Positions 8,204-17,088 of a DNA stretch of 64,000 nt are shown in pieces. A model generated the notes under the pieces. The model was given only the letters and a program-made list of their open reading frames with translations. It had not been told where the DNA came from and did no database searches. Source of the stretch: CAIWHR01 sp963773195 (GTDB lineage Bacteria > Pseudomonadota > Gammaproteobacteria > Burkholderiales > Casimicrobiaceae); NCBI GenBank assembly GCA_963773195.1, contig CAVZAE010000004.1, positions 496,001 through 560,000 on the forward strand, given 5' to 3'. Numbering within the stretch: position 1 is the stretch's first letter; each line of letters opens with the position of its first letter. Position numbers and translations under genes: made by a program.

Positions 8204-9532
8204 ATGTCGCAGATGACACCCCAGGAAATCGTCTCCGAGCTCGACAAGCACATCGTCGGGCAGGACGATGCGAAGCGCGCCGTGGCGATCGCGTTGCGCA
8301 ATCGCTGGCGGCGACAGCAGGTGCCCGAGCCGCTGCGCCAGGAGATCACGCCGAAGAACATCCTGATGATCGGCCCCACCGGTGTCGGCAAGACGGAGAT
8401 CGCGCGCCGGCTTGCGCGCCTCGCCGACGCGCCATTCATCAAGGTCGAAGCGACCAAGTTCACCGAAGTGGGCTACGTCGGGCGCGACGTCGATACGATC
8501 GTCCGCGATTTGGCCGAGGCCGCGATCAAGCAGACGCGCGAAGCCGAGGCGCGCAAGGTCCGCGATCGAGCCGCCGACGCCGCCGAGGAACGCGTGCTCG
8601 ACGTGCTCCTTCCACCGGCGCGCGAAGTGAGCTTCCAGGACATGAAGCCGGTCGATTCGGCGACGCGGCAGAAATTCCGCAAGATGCTGCGCGAAGGCGC
8701 CCTCGACGACAAGGAGGTCGAGGTCGAGGTGTCGCTCCTGGCGCCACAGATGGAGATCATGGCGCCGCCGGGCATGGAAGAGCTCACGAGCCAGCTCCAG
8801 GGGATGTTCCAGCAGATGGGCGGCGCACGGCGCAAGCTCCGGAAGATGACGGTCGCCGAAGCGATGAAGACCCTGACCGAGGAAGAGGCAGCGAAGCTCC
8901 TGAACGACGACGAGATCAAGTCTCGGGCATTAGCCGCCGTCGAGCAGAACGGCATCGTGTTCCTGGACGAAATCGACAAGATCGCGAGCCGCCAGGAAAT
9001 GCAGGGCGCCGACGTTTCGCGGCAGGGCGTGCAGCGCGATCTGCTGCCGCTCGTCGAGGGGACGACGGTGACGACCAAGTACGGGCTCGTGCGCACCGAT
9101 CACATCCTGTTCATCGCATCGGGGGCTTTCCACCTCTCGAAGCCCTCCGACCTTATCCCGGAGCTCCAGGGGCGGTTTCCGATCCGGGTCGAGTTGCGAT
9201 CGCTGTCGGTCGCCGATTTCGAGCAGATCCTTACCGCCACCGAAGCGTCGCTCGTCCGCCAGTACCAGGCGCTGCTCGGCACCGAAAACGTCCATCTCGA
9301 GTTCCGACCGGACGGGATCCGACGACTCGCCGAGATTGCGTTCGCGGTCAACGAGAAGCAGGAAAACATCGGCGCGCGGCGCCTCTACACGGTGATGGAG
9401 CGCCTGTTGGACGAGATCTCGTTTCACGCGAGCCGGCACACCGGCGAGACGCTCGCCATCGACGCCGCCTACGTCGACCTGCGCCTGGCCGGCATCGCCG
9501 GTGACGACAACCTCGCGCGCTACATTCTCTGA
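8204..9532 (+). CDS. hslU: ATP-dependent protease ATPase subunit HslU
   Basis: The AAA+ unfoldase of the HslUV (ClpYQ) protease. Its 442 residues match the E. coli length. Walker A is GPTGVGKT at residues 57-64, the pore motif GYVG follows in TEVGYVGRD, the intermediate (I) domain fills the middle, and Walker B is IVFLDEID. The C-terminal tail LARYIL, which in this family docks into HslV, is intact, so the protein should still partner HslV. The usual upstream hslV is absent here; the neighbour is the hydroxybutyrate-oligomer hydrolase. Confidence 0.97.
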   Translation: MSQMTPQEIVSELDKHIVGQDDAKRAVAIALRNRWRRQQVPEPLRQEITPKNILMIGPTGVGKTEIARRLARLADAPFIKVEATKFTEVGYVGRDVDTIVRDLAEAAIKQTREAEARKVRDRAADAAEERVLDVLLPPAREVSFQDMKPVDSATRQKFRKMLREGALDDKEVEVEVSLLAPQMEIMAPPGMEELTSQLQGMFQQMGGARRKLRKMTVAEAMKTLTEEEAAKLLNDDEIKSRALAAVEQNGIVFLDEIDKIASRQEMQGADVSRQGVQRDLLPLVEGTTVTTKYGLVRTDHILFIASGAFHLSKPSDLIPELQGRFPIRVELRSLSVADFEQILTATEASLVRQYQALLGTENVHLEFRPDGIRRLAEIAFAVNEKQENIGARRLYTVMERLLDEISFHASRHTGETLAIDAAYVDLRLAGIAGDDNLARYIL

Positions 9533-9540
9533 GACGGCTC

Positions 9541-10416
9541 GTGCTCGAGCGCATTCTCGGGATCATCGCGCCGGTGTTCCTGGTGGTCGCGCTCGGCTGG
9601 GTGTGGGCCCGCCGGACGAAGCCCGACATGGCATGGGTCAATCGCCTCAACATGACGGTGCTGGCCCCCGCGCTCATCTTCACCGCGCTGTCCGGCAAGG
9701 ACTTCGACCTGGCGGCCAACCGGATGCTGATCCTGGGCAGCATCGCCATCGTGGTCGGGTCGGGTCTTCTCGCGTGGCCGATCGCACGGCTCCTGGGCGA
9801 GGACAAGCGCACGTTCGTGCCGCCGATGATGTTCAACAACTGCGGCAACATGGGCCTGCCGCTCGCGGTGCTCGCCTACGGGCAGGCCGGATTCTCGGCG
9901 ATGGTTGCGCTCTTCACGGTGTCGAATCTCCTTCACTTCACGCTCGGCGTGTGGATCATCGACCACCACGCGCGGTTCGGCCGCCTGCTTGCGAACCCGA
10001 TGGTCGTCGCGACCGTTCTCGGCTTTGCGTTCGCCGCGTTCCATCCGCCGCTACCCGAGTGGCTCGCGACGGCACTCAAGCTGACCGGTGATGCGATGAT
10101 CCCGCTGATGCTGATCTCGCTCGGCGTCCGCCTGTCCGACGTCCCATGGTCGAGCTGGCGGGTGGGCGTGATCGGCGGCCTCGTGCGTCCGCTGGCGGGT
10201 ATCGCGGTCGCCGGGGCGCTGGGCCTCGTGCTCTCGCTCGACCGCACGCAGCAGGGCTTGCTGCTCCTCTTCGGCTGCCTGCCGCCGGCGGTGCTCAACT
10301 TCATGGTCGCCGAGCAGTTTCACCAGGAGCCGGGAAAGGTCGCGTCGATCGTGCTGATCGGCAACGTCCTCGCGCTGGCCTTCGTGCCGCTGGGCCTCGC
10401 GCTCGCCCTGCGATGA
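9541..10416 (+). CDS. AEC family transporter
   Basis: An inner-membrane permease of the auxin efflux carrier family, whose bacterial members move organic acids such as malate or malonate. It has 291 residues and about ten hydrophobic helices, with NNCGNMGLP in the conserved mid-protein segment. The start is GTG at 9541, 8 bases after the hslU stop. The stop overlaps the next ATG as ATGA. The direct coupling suggests that the carrier and the SAF-domain oxidoreductase serve the same substrate, which cannot be named. Confidence 0.85.
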   Translation: MLERILGIIAPVFLVVALGWVWARRTKPDMAWVNRLNMTVLAPALIFTALSGKDFDLAANRMLILGSIAIVVGSGLLAWPIARLLGEDKRTFVPPMMFNNCGNMGLPLAVLAYGQAGFSAMVALFTVSNLLHFTLGVWIIDHHARFGRLLANPMVVATVLGFAFAAFHPPLPEWLATALKLTGDAMIPLMLISLGVRLSDVPWSSWRVGVIGGLVRPLAGIAVAGALGLVLSLDRTQQGLLLLFGCLPPAVLNFMVAEQFHQEPGKVASIVLIGNVLALAFVPLGLALALR

Positions 10417-11765
10417 ATCTTTATCGCATGCTCAAGCTACGGGCGGAAGAAGGCCGCCCCCTGCGCGTCGGCCTGATCGGTGCCGGCAAGTTCGGCACGA
10501 TGTACCTGGCGCAGGCGAAGCACACGCCGGGCATCCACATTGCCGCGATCGCCGACCTCGCCCCCGATCGTGCGCGGACGTCGCTCGCCCGCGCCGGCTG
10601 GGCGCCCGAGCGTTTCGGCGCGCGCTCGTGCGCGGACGCCGTCAGGTCCGGCGCGACGTTCCTGACCGACGACGCGCGCGCACTGATCGAAGCGCAGGAG
10701 ATCGCGATCGTCATCGACGCCACGGGCCATCCCTCCGCCGGCATCCGTCACGCCTTGGGAGCGATCGCCCACGGCAAGCACATCGTGATGGTCAACGTCG
10801 AGGCCGATGCGCTCGCGGGCCCGCTGCTTGCGCGGCGCGCGCGCGAAGCCGGCGTCGTCTATTCGCTCGCGTACGGCGACCAGCCCGCATTGATCTGCGA
10901 GCTTGTCGACTGGTGTCGCGCCGCGGGCTTCGCGGTCGTCGCCGCCGGCAAGGGGACGAAATACCTGCCCGAGTATCACCAATCGACGCCGGACACCGTC
11001 TGGCCGTATTACGGCTTCACGCCGGAGATGGTGGCGGCCGGCGACTTCAACGCGCGGATGTTCAACTCGTTCCTCGACGGCACGAAGAGCGCGATCGAGA
11101 TGACGGCGGTCGCCAACGCGACGGGGCTCACTCCGGCGCCCGACGGTCTTGCATTCCCACCCTGCGGCGTCGACGATCTTCCCCGCGTGCTGCGCCCGCA
11201 GGCCGACGGCGGCGCGCTCGATCACGCGGGACAGGTCGAGGTGATCTCGAGCCTCGAGCGCGACGGCCGACCCGTCTTCCGCGACCTTCGCTGGGGCGTC
11301 TACGTGACCTTCCGCGCCGGCGATGCAAGTGGGGAGGATTACGTGCGCCGCTGTTTCCGCGAATACGGCTTCTCGACCGATCCGTCCGGAAGCTATTCGG
11401 CGATGTACAAGCCGTATCACGCGATCGGTCTCGAGCTCGGGATCAGCGTCGCGTCGGCGGGGTTGCGCGGCGAGCCTACCGGCGCGCCGGTCGCCTGGCA
11501 CGGCGACGTCGTCGCGACGGCGAAACGCGACTTGGCGGCAGGCGAGACCCTCGACGGCGAAGGCGGCTACACCGTCTACGGCCGGCTCGTGCCCGCGCGG
11601 CGCTCGCTCGAGCACGGCGCGCTGCCGCTCGGTCTCGCCCATGGGGTGAAGCTCAAGCGCCACATCAGCGCGCACGAAATCGTGCGCCGCGAAGACGTCG
11701 TACTCGACGCCACGGACGAGACGGTCGCGTTTCGCGCGGCGATGGAAGCCGCGTTCGGCGACTAG
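10413..11765 (+). CDS. SAF-domain NAD(P)-dependent oxidoreductase (homoserine dehydrogenase-like)
   Basis: 450 residues. The N-terminal Rossmann domain has GLIGAGKFGTMYLAQ near residues 18-32, like homoserine dehydrogenase-type enzymes. The middle is a conserved substrate domain (TKYLPEYHQSTPDTVWPYYG). The C-terminal part, about residues 365-420 (RDLAAGETLDGEGGYTVYGR), is a SAF domain as in altronate hydrolase and sialic-acid synthase. Family members are placed in sugar-acid or polyol catabolism, but the reaction of this type is not settled. The start is fixed by the ATGA overlap with the AEC transporter. Confidence 0.82.
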   Translation: MNLYRMLKLRAEEGRPLRVGLIGAGKFGTMYLAQAKHTPGIHIAAIADLAPDRARTSLARAGWAPERFGARSCADAVRSGATFLTDDARALIEAQEIAIVIDATGHPSAGIRHALGAIAHGKHIVMVNVEADALAGPLLARRAREAGVVYSLAYGDQPALICELVDWCRAAGFAVVAAGKGTKYLPEYHQSTPDTVWPYYGFTPEMVAAGDFNARMFNSFLDGTKSAIEMTAVANATGLTPAPDGLAFPPCGVDDLPRVLRPQADGGALDHAGQVEVISSLERDGRPVFRDLRWGVYVTFRAGDASGEDYVRRCFREYGFSTDPSGSYSAMYKPYHAIGLELGISVASAGLRGEPTGAPVAWHGDVVATAKRDLAAGETLDGEGGYTVYGRLVPARRSLEHGALPLGLAHGVKLKRHISAHEIVRREDVVLDATDETVAFRAAMEAAFGD

Positions 11766-11809
11766 CGGCGCCCTCGTCAAGATCCCGGGGACGCCGGGCT
11801 GGCCGGACG

Positions 11810-13981
11810 ATGAATCGATCAAACGTGGATAGGCGCGCAGTCTTGTGCTGGGCAGCGGCTGCGGCAGCTCTGCTGGCTGCGGCAATCTGGCTCAGTCAGA
11901 CGTGGTCGCCCTCGTCATACGCGATCGTGCTCCGAAGTCTCGGAACCCAAGAGACCGGGCTTGTCCTCGGTACGCCGCGCGAAATCCGCAGCGACGAATG
12001 GTCGATTCTGACGCCATTCATCCAGGCAACGGTCAACAACGACTTCCGCCGCCGCAACGAGACGTCGTTCTATGGCGAGGACCTTCGAATGGTCCTGTCG
12101 CTGCCGGTGACAGACTGGGGCCTCACGTTCAAGCCCGACCAATGGCTCTACCCGTTCGCCAACCCCGCCTATGCCTTCTCGTTCCAGCACCTCGTCTACA
12201 TCGTCGCGTTCCTGGCGGGCTACGGCCTCTTCTTTGCGCGCCTGGGAATTTCAGGAGGCATCAGCGCATCGCTTGCGCTCGTAGTCTTTTTCACAGCTTT
12301 CGTCCAGTTCTGGTGGACGACATTCGCACCGAACCTCGCATACTTCCCATGGGTGCTGCTCGCGCTCGGCATTCGCGCGACGGCGATTCGTGGAATCGCG
12401 CTGCTCTGGATCGCCGTGGTCTGGATGCTCGGGTATTTCTATCCGCCCATGTTCATGGCGTTGTCGCTCGTGGCGGCCGTCGTCTATTGGAGCGTCTATT
12501 ACCCCGAGCGCGGCGTGCGCGGAGCAATCGTCGACGCGACGGTCGCGCTCATCGCATGCGCGATCGTTGTCTTCTACCTGCAGGATATGTTCGCCGCAAC
12601 CTGGAACACGATCTATCCAGGTCAGCGTCGTAGCCGGGGCGGCCTTGTCTCACTCGCAATGCAGATGCAGCACCTATGGCCGACCGCGTTCCTCGATCAC
12701 TACGAGTCGGCCATCCCCAGGCTCAACATCTGCGAAGCGAGCGTCGTCGGCTCATATTATTTCTTGCTTGCCGCGTGCTTCGTCGACTGGCGCGGCTTTC
12801 GCGTTTCGCAACTCCCGCCAGCGACGCGCAGGATGTTCGTACCGGCGACGCTGGTGTTGGCACTCCTAATCGCTTGGCAGTCATTGCGGATTCCCGCTGC
12901 TATCGGAGGGGTGATCCTTTTCGACAGAATCCCTCCGCAGCGAACGCTCTTTGCGTCGGGGTTCCTCGCGCTCGTCGCACTCGCCCTCATCGTCAATACG
13001 CGCAGCGTGCGCTTCACCCTGCCGCGGCTCGTCGTGTTCTGCACGGTCGCGGTCGCCGGATGGTGGCTCGCCAAGCACGGCGGGGTGCTGCCCAAGCCGG
13101 TCGACCCCGCCGATGCCCTGGTCGTGCCGGTCGCGATCGTGGCCTGCGTCATCGGCGCCGCCTACCCAGCCAAAGGCCACGTCGTCCTCACTGCGTCGGC
13201 AGGCCTGCTCGGTCTTGCCGCCTTTGCACCGTTTAATCCGCTCCAGTCTGCGTGGCCAATCTTCAATCGTGAAGCCACGTCCGTGACCCGCGCCCTCGAA
13301 GCGGAGCAAGCGCTCAACGCCAAAGGCGTGCTGGTGGTAAACCCCGCCAACGCCGCGATAAGCGCGTGGGTGGAAGGTGCGATTCCGAACGGCCTGGGAT
13401 ATCGTTCAGCCTCGCACGTACTTCTCGCTCCGGAGCTTGAACTTTGGAGCCGCCTGCTGCCCGAGATGGAGCCCGCGGCGCGCGAGAAGATCTTCAACCG
13501 CGCCGCCAACATAGTGGTCCGCGATATCACCGCGCCACAGTTGATGGCGATCAATATCGCCGCCGTGCCGCCCCGCGTTTTCGGTGCTGAGCCGAAGCCG
13601 TGGGTGTCGATCGCTCCCCTCGAGACCATTGCGTGGCGGACGCGAGGCGGCCACGTCGCGACGCGGCACATCGAGGGTCGTCGACTCACCATTGGGGGCT
13701 GGGCCCCTTGGCACTGGCTCGCACCAGGTCAGACGCTCACGGTCTATAGCCCCTCGCCGCTGACCGTGATCTCCGCGCGGCGCTACGAGTGGGCCGATGT
13801 AGCAACCGTGACTCACGAACCGAGCTTGCGCTACAGCGGCTACGTAGTCGACGTCGAGCCTGCAGATGATGGCGCCGTTTCCGACAATCTTCTGATATGC
13901 CTCGTCGCGCGAGACGCGCAGACCGGACTCTCGGCACTCATCGAACCCGGCGCGCCGGCGTGCGATGCGGCAAGGCGCTGA
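11810..13981 (+). CDS. Large polytopic membrane protein (DUF7657/YfhO-like), possible glycan function
   Basis: 723 residues: one N-terminal helix, a soluble loop with REIRSDEWSILTPF, then ten or more hydrophobic helices to about residue 480 and a soluble C-terminal region of about 240 residues. The arrangement resembles membrane proteins found in polysaccharide and O-antigen loci. A catalytic motif is not identified. The tail (LTIGGWAPWHW ... SARRYEWADVATVTHEP) resembles the domain of the two lipoproteins at 16.6 and 18.2 kb. ATG at 11810 follows GGCCGGACG; no strong ribosome binding site is seen. The family name is from memory and tentative. Confidence 0.6.
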   Translation: MNRSNVDRRAVLCWAAAAAALLAAAIWLSQTWSPSSYAIVLRSLGTQETGLVLGTPREIRSDEWSILTPFIQATVNNDFRRRNETSFYGEDLRMVLSLPVTDWGLTFKPDQWLYPFANPAYAFSFQHLVYIVAFLAGYGLFFARLGISGGISASLALVVFFTAFVQFWWTTFAPNLAYFPWVLLALGIRATAIRGIALLWIAVVWMLGYFYPPMFMALSLVAAVVYWSVYYPERGVRGAIVDATVALIACAIVVFYLQDMFAATWNTIYPGQRRSRGGLVSLAMQMQHLWPTAFLDHYESAIPRLNICEASVVGSYYFLLAACFVDWRGFRVSQLPPATRRMFVPATLVLALLIAWQSLRIPAAIGGVILFDRIPPQRTLFASGFLALVALALIVNTRSVRFTLPRLVVFCTVAVAGWWLAKHGGVLPKPVDPADALVVPVAIVACVIGAAYPAKGHVVLTASAGLLGLAAFAPFNPLQSAWPIFNREATSVTRALEAEQALNAKGVLVVNPANAAISAWVEGAIPNGLGYRSASHVLLAPELELWSRLLPEMEPAAREKIFNRAANIVVRDITAPQLMAINIAAVPPRVFGAEPKPWVSIAPLETIAWRTRGGHVATRHIEGRRLTIGGWAPWHWLAPGQTLTVYSPSPLTVISARRYEWADVATVTHEPSLRYSGYVVDVEPADDGAVSDNLLICLVARDAQTGLSALIEPGAPACDAARR

Positions 13982-14197
13982 GCGCGCTGCCTCTTACAGA
14001 CCTTCGCCGCAATTGTGGTGGCTGCCGTCCTGCGCTGCTCCGGGCGTCGCCCGGCGCACGCCGGGGCCTCGCGCCAGAGGACGGTCCGCCTCATGGCGCC
14101 AACCTGACGCAAGCCGGCGCCGGGCCGACGCGAGGCCATGACATTCGCATAAATTGGAGGGATACTGGGCCCACGTCGGCACGCGGCCGAACTCACG

Positions 14198-16553
14198 ATG
14201 CAGTCAATGCGCAAGCTATTGTTTTCAATTGTTTTCGCGACGACCATCGGCGCTTCGCCGTGCTTCGGGGTGACCATCTCGGGCACCGTGACGGCGGCGG
14301 GTGCCCCATTGGCCGGCGTTCAGCTGGCGGCGCCCAAGGCCACGTGCAGCATCACGGACGGCGCTGGTAACTATTCCTGCCAGGTCGCGGTCGGCTGGAG
14401 CGGCACGCTCGCCCCGTACCTCACCGGATTCACGTTCGTCGTTTCCGGCGATGCGCAGAAGCCGGCGGCCATCACGTTCACGACGCTCGGTGCGAGCCAG
14501 GCGGGCGTCAACTTCGCCGCCTCTTCGATGAAAGGGCTGCGCGCCGAACTCGCGTTGCGGCGGACTTCGGGCGCGCTCACCTATATCGACTACAACGGCG
14601 ACAGTGTTCCCGACGCCACGGTGGGGTTCGGAGTTCCAAGTGACGTCGCGCTCGTCGGCGACGTCAACGGCGACGGCATCACCGACCTCGTGCTGTTCCG
14701 CGACGGCGTCTGGTATGCGAGCACGCATCAGGATGGCGTCGTCGACGCGACGTTCTTCTTCGGAGCCACGGGCGATCAGCCGCTCCTGGGCGACATCGAT
14801 GGCGATGGCACCGACGACTTGATCGTCTTTCGCAACGGGACGTGGTATGTGAGCACGCGGCGCGACGGGGTCGCCGACAAGATCTATCACTTCGGCGCGC
14901 CCGGCGACATCGCGCTCGTTGGCGACTTCAATGGCGACGGCATCGCCGACCTTGCGGTGTTTCGCAACGGCGTCTGGTACATCGACACCGACCGCGATGG
15001 GAACGCCGACCTGATCGTCGTATTCGGCGGCGTCGCCGGCGAAATTCCCTTCGTGCTCGACTACGACGGTGATGGCCGGGCCGACATCGGCGTGTTCCGC
15101 AACGGGATCTGGTACATCAACACGACCCTCGACGGCAGCACCGCGATCACGGTCCCCTACGGCGCCGCCGGCGACCGGCCGCTCGCCGGCTTCTTCAACC
15201 GCGCCAACACGCGCTTCGTCAAAGCGGGCGGCGGCTGCACGACGGGATGCACGGCAGCCAATCCGTACGCGACGATCACGGCCGCGTGGCGGGATGCGGT
15301 CGACGGCGACATCATCCGCATCGCGAAGGGCACGTATCCCGAGAATCTCGACTTCAGCTACCCGGGCAACCAGTACGTGCCCGGGAAGTTCGGCAAGAAC
15401 AACATCAAGCTCGTCGGCGTGTCGAAGTACACGGCGATCGTGTCGCCCTCCTCGGGAGACGCTGTCTACCTGCGCGGCGCGTCGGGGTACGTACTCCGCG
15501 GTCTCCGGATCGCCTCGCAGGCAGCCGGCGCGCGCGGCCTCGTGCTGGCCGGCGGACCGGGCTCGGTGCTGCCGAGCTTCCCCGGGGCGCAAGTGAACGT
15601 GTCGGTCACGGACCTGATGGAGAACCACCAGCAGAACGCGCTCCTGACCGGCACTTCGAACGCGTGGTTCCGCTATGTGCGCCTGAACCGGAGCCGCGCG
15701 GGCCACGGGCTTTCGGGCTGGCAGTACTCGTACGCCCGGGTCGTCTCGAGCGAGATCAGCAGCAACGGCTACACCATCGCGCCCTCGTCCTCGCCGCCCG
15801 ACGCGGGCAAGGGCTTCGATATCCGCGACGACTCCGAGGGCGACGCGCGACGGACGACGATCCACGGCAACCTCACCTACGGTGTCGTCGCCGTCGTCCG
15901 CTCGGTCATGCGGCTCAACCTCGACACGATCGACAGCACCGGCGTCAACGGCATCAACGTCTGCGGTGCCGCAACAACGCCCGACACGAGCGTGATCTAC
16001 ATGACGAACACGTGGGTCTCCGAGCAACGGCTTCAACTGCCCGGCGGCCAGGGCAGCGGGATGGAAATGTACATGACGTGCAGCGGTACGCAGACGCTGT
16101 CCGGCAACACGTTCGCCGGCAACGCGCTCAACGGTGTCTTCGTCGGCTCGGGCAACGTGACTGCTCACGAACAACGTGTTCCAGAACAACACCATCGGTC
16201 TCACGCTCTACGCCGACACCACGGGGTTTGCCGGGGAGCCGCCCAGCTATGCGAATACGGTGGCGACGCTCTACGGCAACACGTTCGACGGGAACGTGCG
16301 CGTCGGCATCTACTCCGAGCGCCACCTGGGCACTGTCACGCGCGATGTGATCGCGGCGGTCGGCGGCACGGCGGCGGGCCAGAAGAATTTCTTCAGGAAC
16401 TACGCACCCCCGAAGTTCCACGCGATCGGCTGCCTGAATGTAACCACGAATTTCTCGTGCCCGCTTGGCGCCAATAGCTTTGATCACTCGGGCGACGACG
16501 TCGAGTACAGCCCGCCGCCGGCGTGCACCACTGCCTGCGTGTCGACGCCCTAG
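14198..16553 (+). CDS. Secreted FG-GAP repeat / parallel beta-helix protein (frameshifted)
   Basis: After removal of one extra base the product has 784 residues. The order is: signal peptide (MRKLLFSIVFATTIGASPCFG); a carboxypeptidase-regulatory-like domain, residues 25-108; about five FG-GAP/VCBS-like repeats, 118-335, each with DxNGDGxxDLxxFRxGxWY and FGxxGDxPL; then a right-handed beta-helix domain. The frame breaks near 16160 (GGCAACGTGACTGCTC); with one base fewer it reads on into LTNNVFQNNTIGLTLYADT and stops at 16553. The FG-GAP part matches the protein at 21.0 kb. It is probably a surface or extracellular protein; ligand unknown. An alternative start is ATG at 14207. Confidence 0.8.
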
Positions 16554-16557
16554 GCGG

Positions 16558-17088
16558 TCATACGGCGACCAGCTGATGCCCGGTCGCGCACGCGGCCAGC
16601 CCAGCCGGCGTGCCGATGATCACGTCGATGTCGTAGCTGCCGGGCGGGACCCGCTGCAGCGTTCCGGTGAGATCGAAACCCGCTCGCGCGATGCCCGCTC
16701 CCGGGCCCAATTCGCGTGCGGCCTCCTCGTTGGTGCCGCGCGCCCATGTGATCGCGAAGAAGCGTGCCGCGCCACCGGCCTGCCTCAGGCGCACGACAAC
16801 CCAGTCGGACGACGAGAGCGTCGCGCCATCAAGCGCCCAACCCTTCAAGTGGATTCGATGCTCACGCGATACACGCCACGGGATCCCGGCCGGCGCGCCG
16901 TTGACGGCCTCGAGTCCGCACCGGCTGCTAGCGGCAGGTTCGACGCCGGCGATTTCGGGCGGCGCTATTTGCGAGAAGCTCGTGCCAAGGTATTCTGCGC
17001 AGGCCGCAAGCAGACAGGCGGCCAGCATCGTCGCCACGCGAAGAGGCACGAGTGCACGATGGACCCTAGGGGAACGATGGAGCGTCAT
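16558..17088 (-). CDS. Putative lipoprotein with GWAL/SDW domain (paralogue 1)
   Basis: About 176 residues, function unknown. The N-terminus has a lipoprotein signal (MLAACLLAAC) preceded by a basic stretch. The mature part has a pattern shared with the gene at 18181: an early Cys, then KGWALDG, SSDWVVVRL, RFFAI, GPGAGIARAGFDL, PPGSYDIDV, and a late C-x-TG. The annotated ATG at 17088 shares a CATG with the start of the divergent acyltransferase and has no ribosome binding site; GTG at 17049 or ATG at 17028 would still give a signal peptide. Confidence 0.6.
   Translation of the reverse strand: MTLHRSPRVHRALVPLRVATMLAACLLAACAEYLGTSFSQIAPPEIAGVEPAASSRCGLEAVNGAPAGIPWRVSREHRIHLKGWALDGATLSSSDWVVVRLRQAGGAARFFAITWARGTNEEAARELGPGAGIARAGFDLTGTLQRVPPGSYDIDVIIGTPAGLAACATGHQLVAV

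Noticed and set aside
14225..16204. 659-codon open frame on the minus strand
   Set aside because: It mirrors the FG-GAP/beta-helix gene; composition is Arg/Val/Asp-rich and repetitive only because the plus-strand repeats are.
14198..16553. Split of the beta-helix protein into two genes or a true pseudogene
   Set aside because: One base removed restores the beta-helix coils across the break with a normal C-terminus, and the same kind of error is seen in essential leuS.
16667..17086. N-terminal extension of the acyltransferase
   Set aside because: The open frame upstream of 17087 overlaps the lipoprotein gene and shows no acyltransferase similarity. The family N-terminus begins shortly after 17087.
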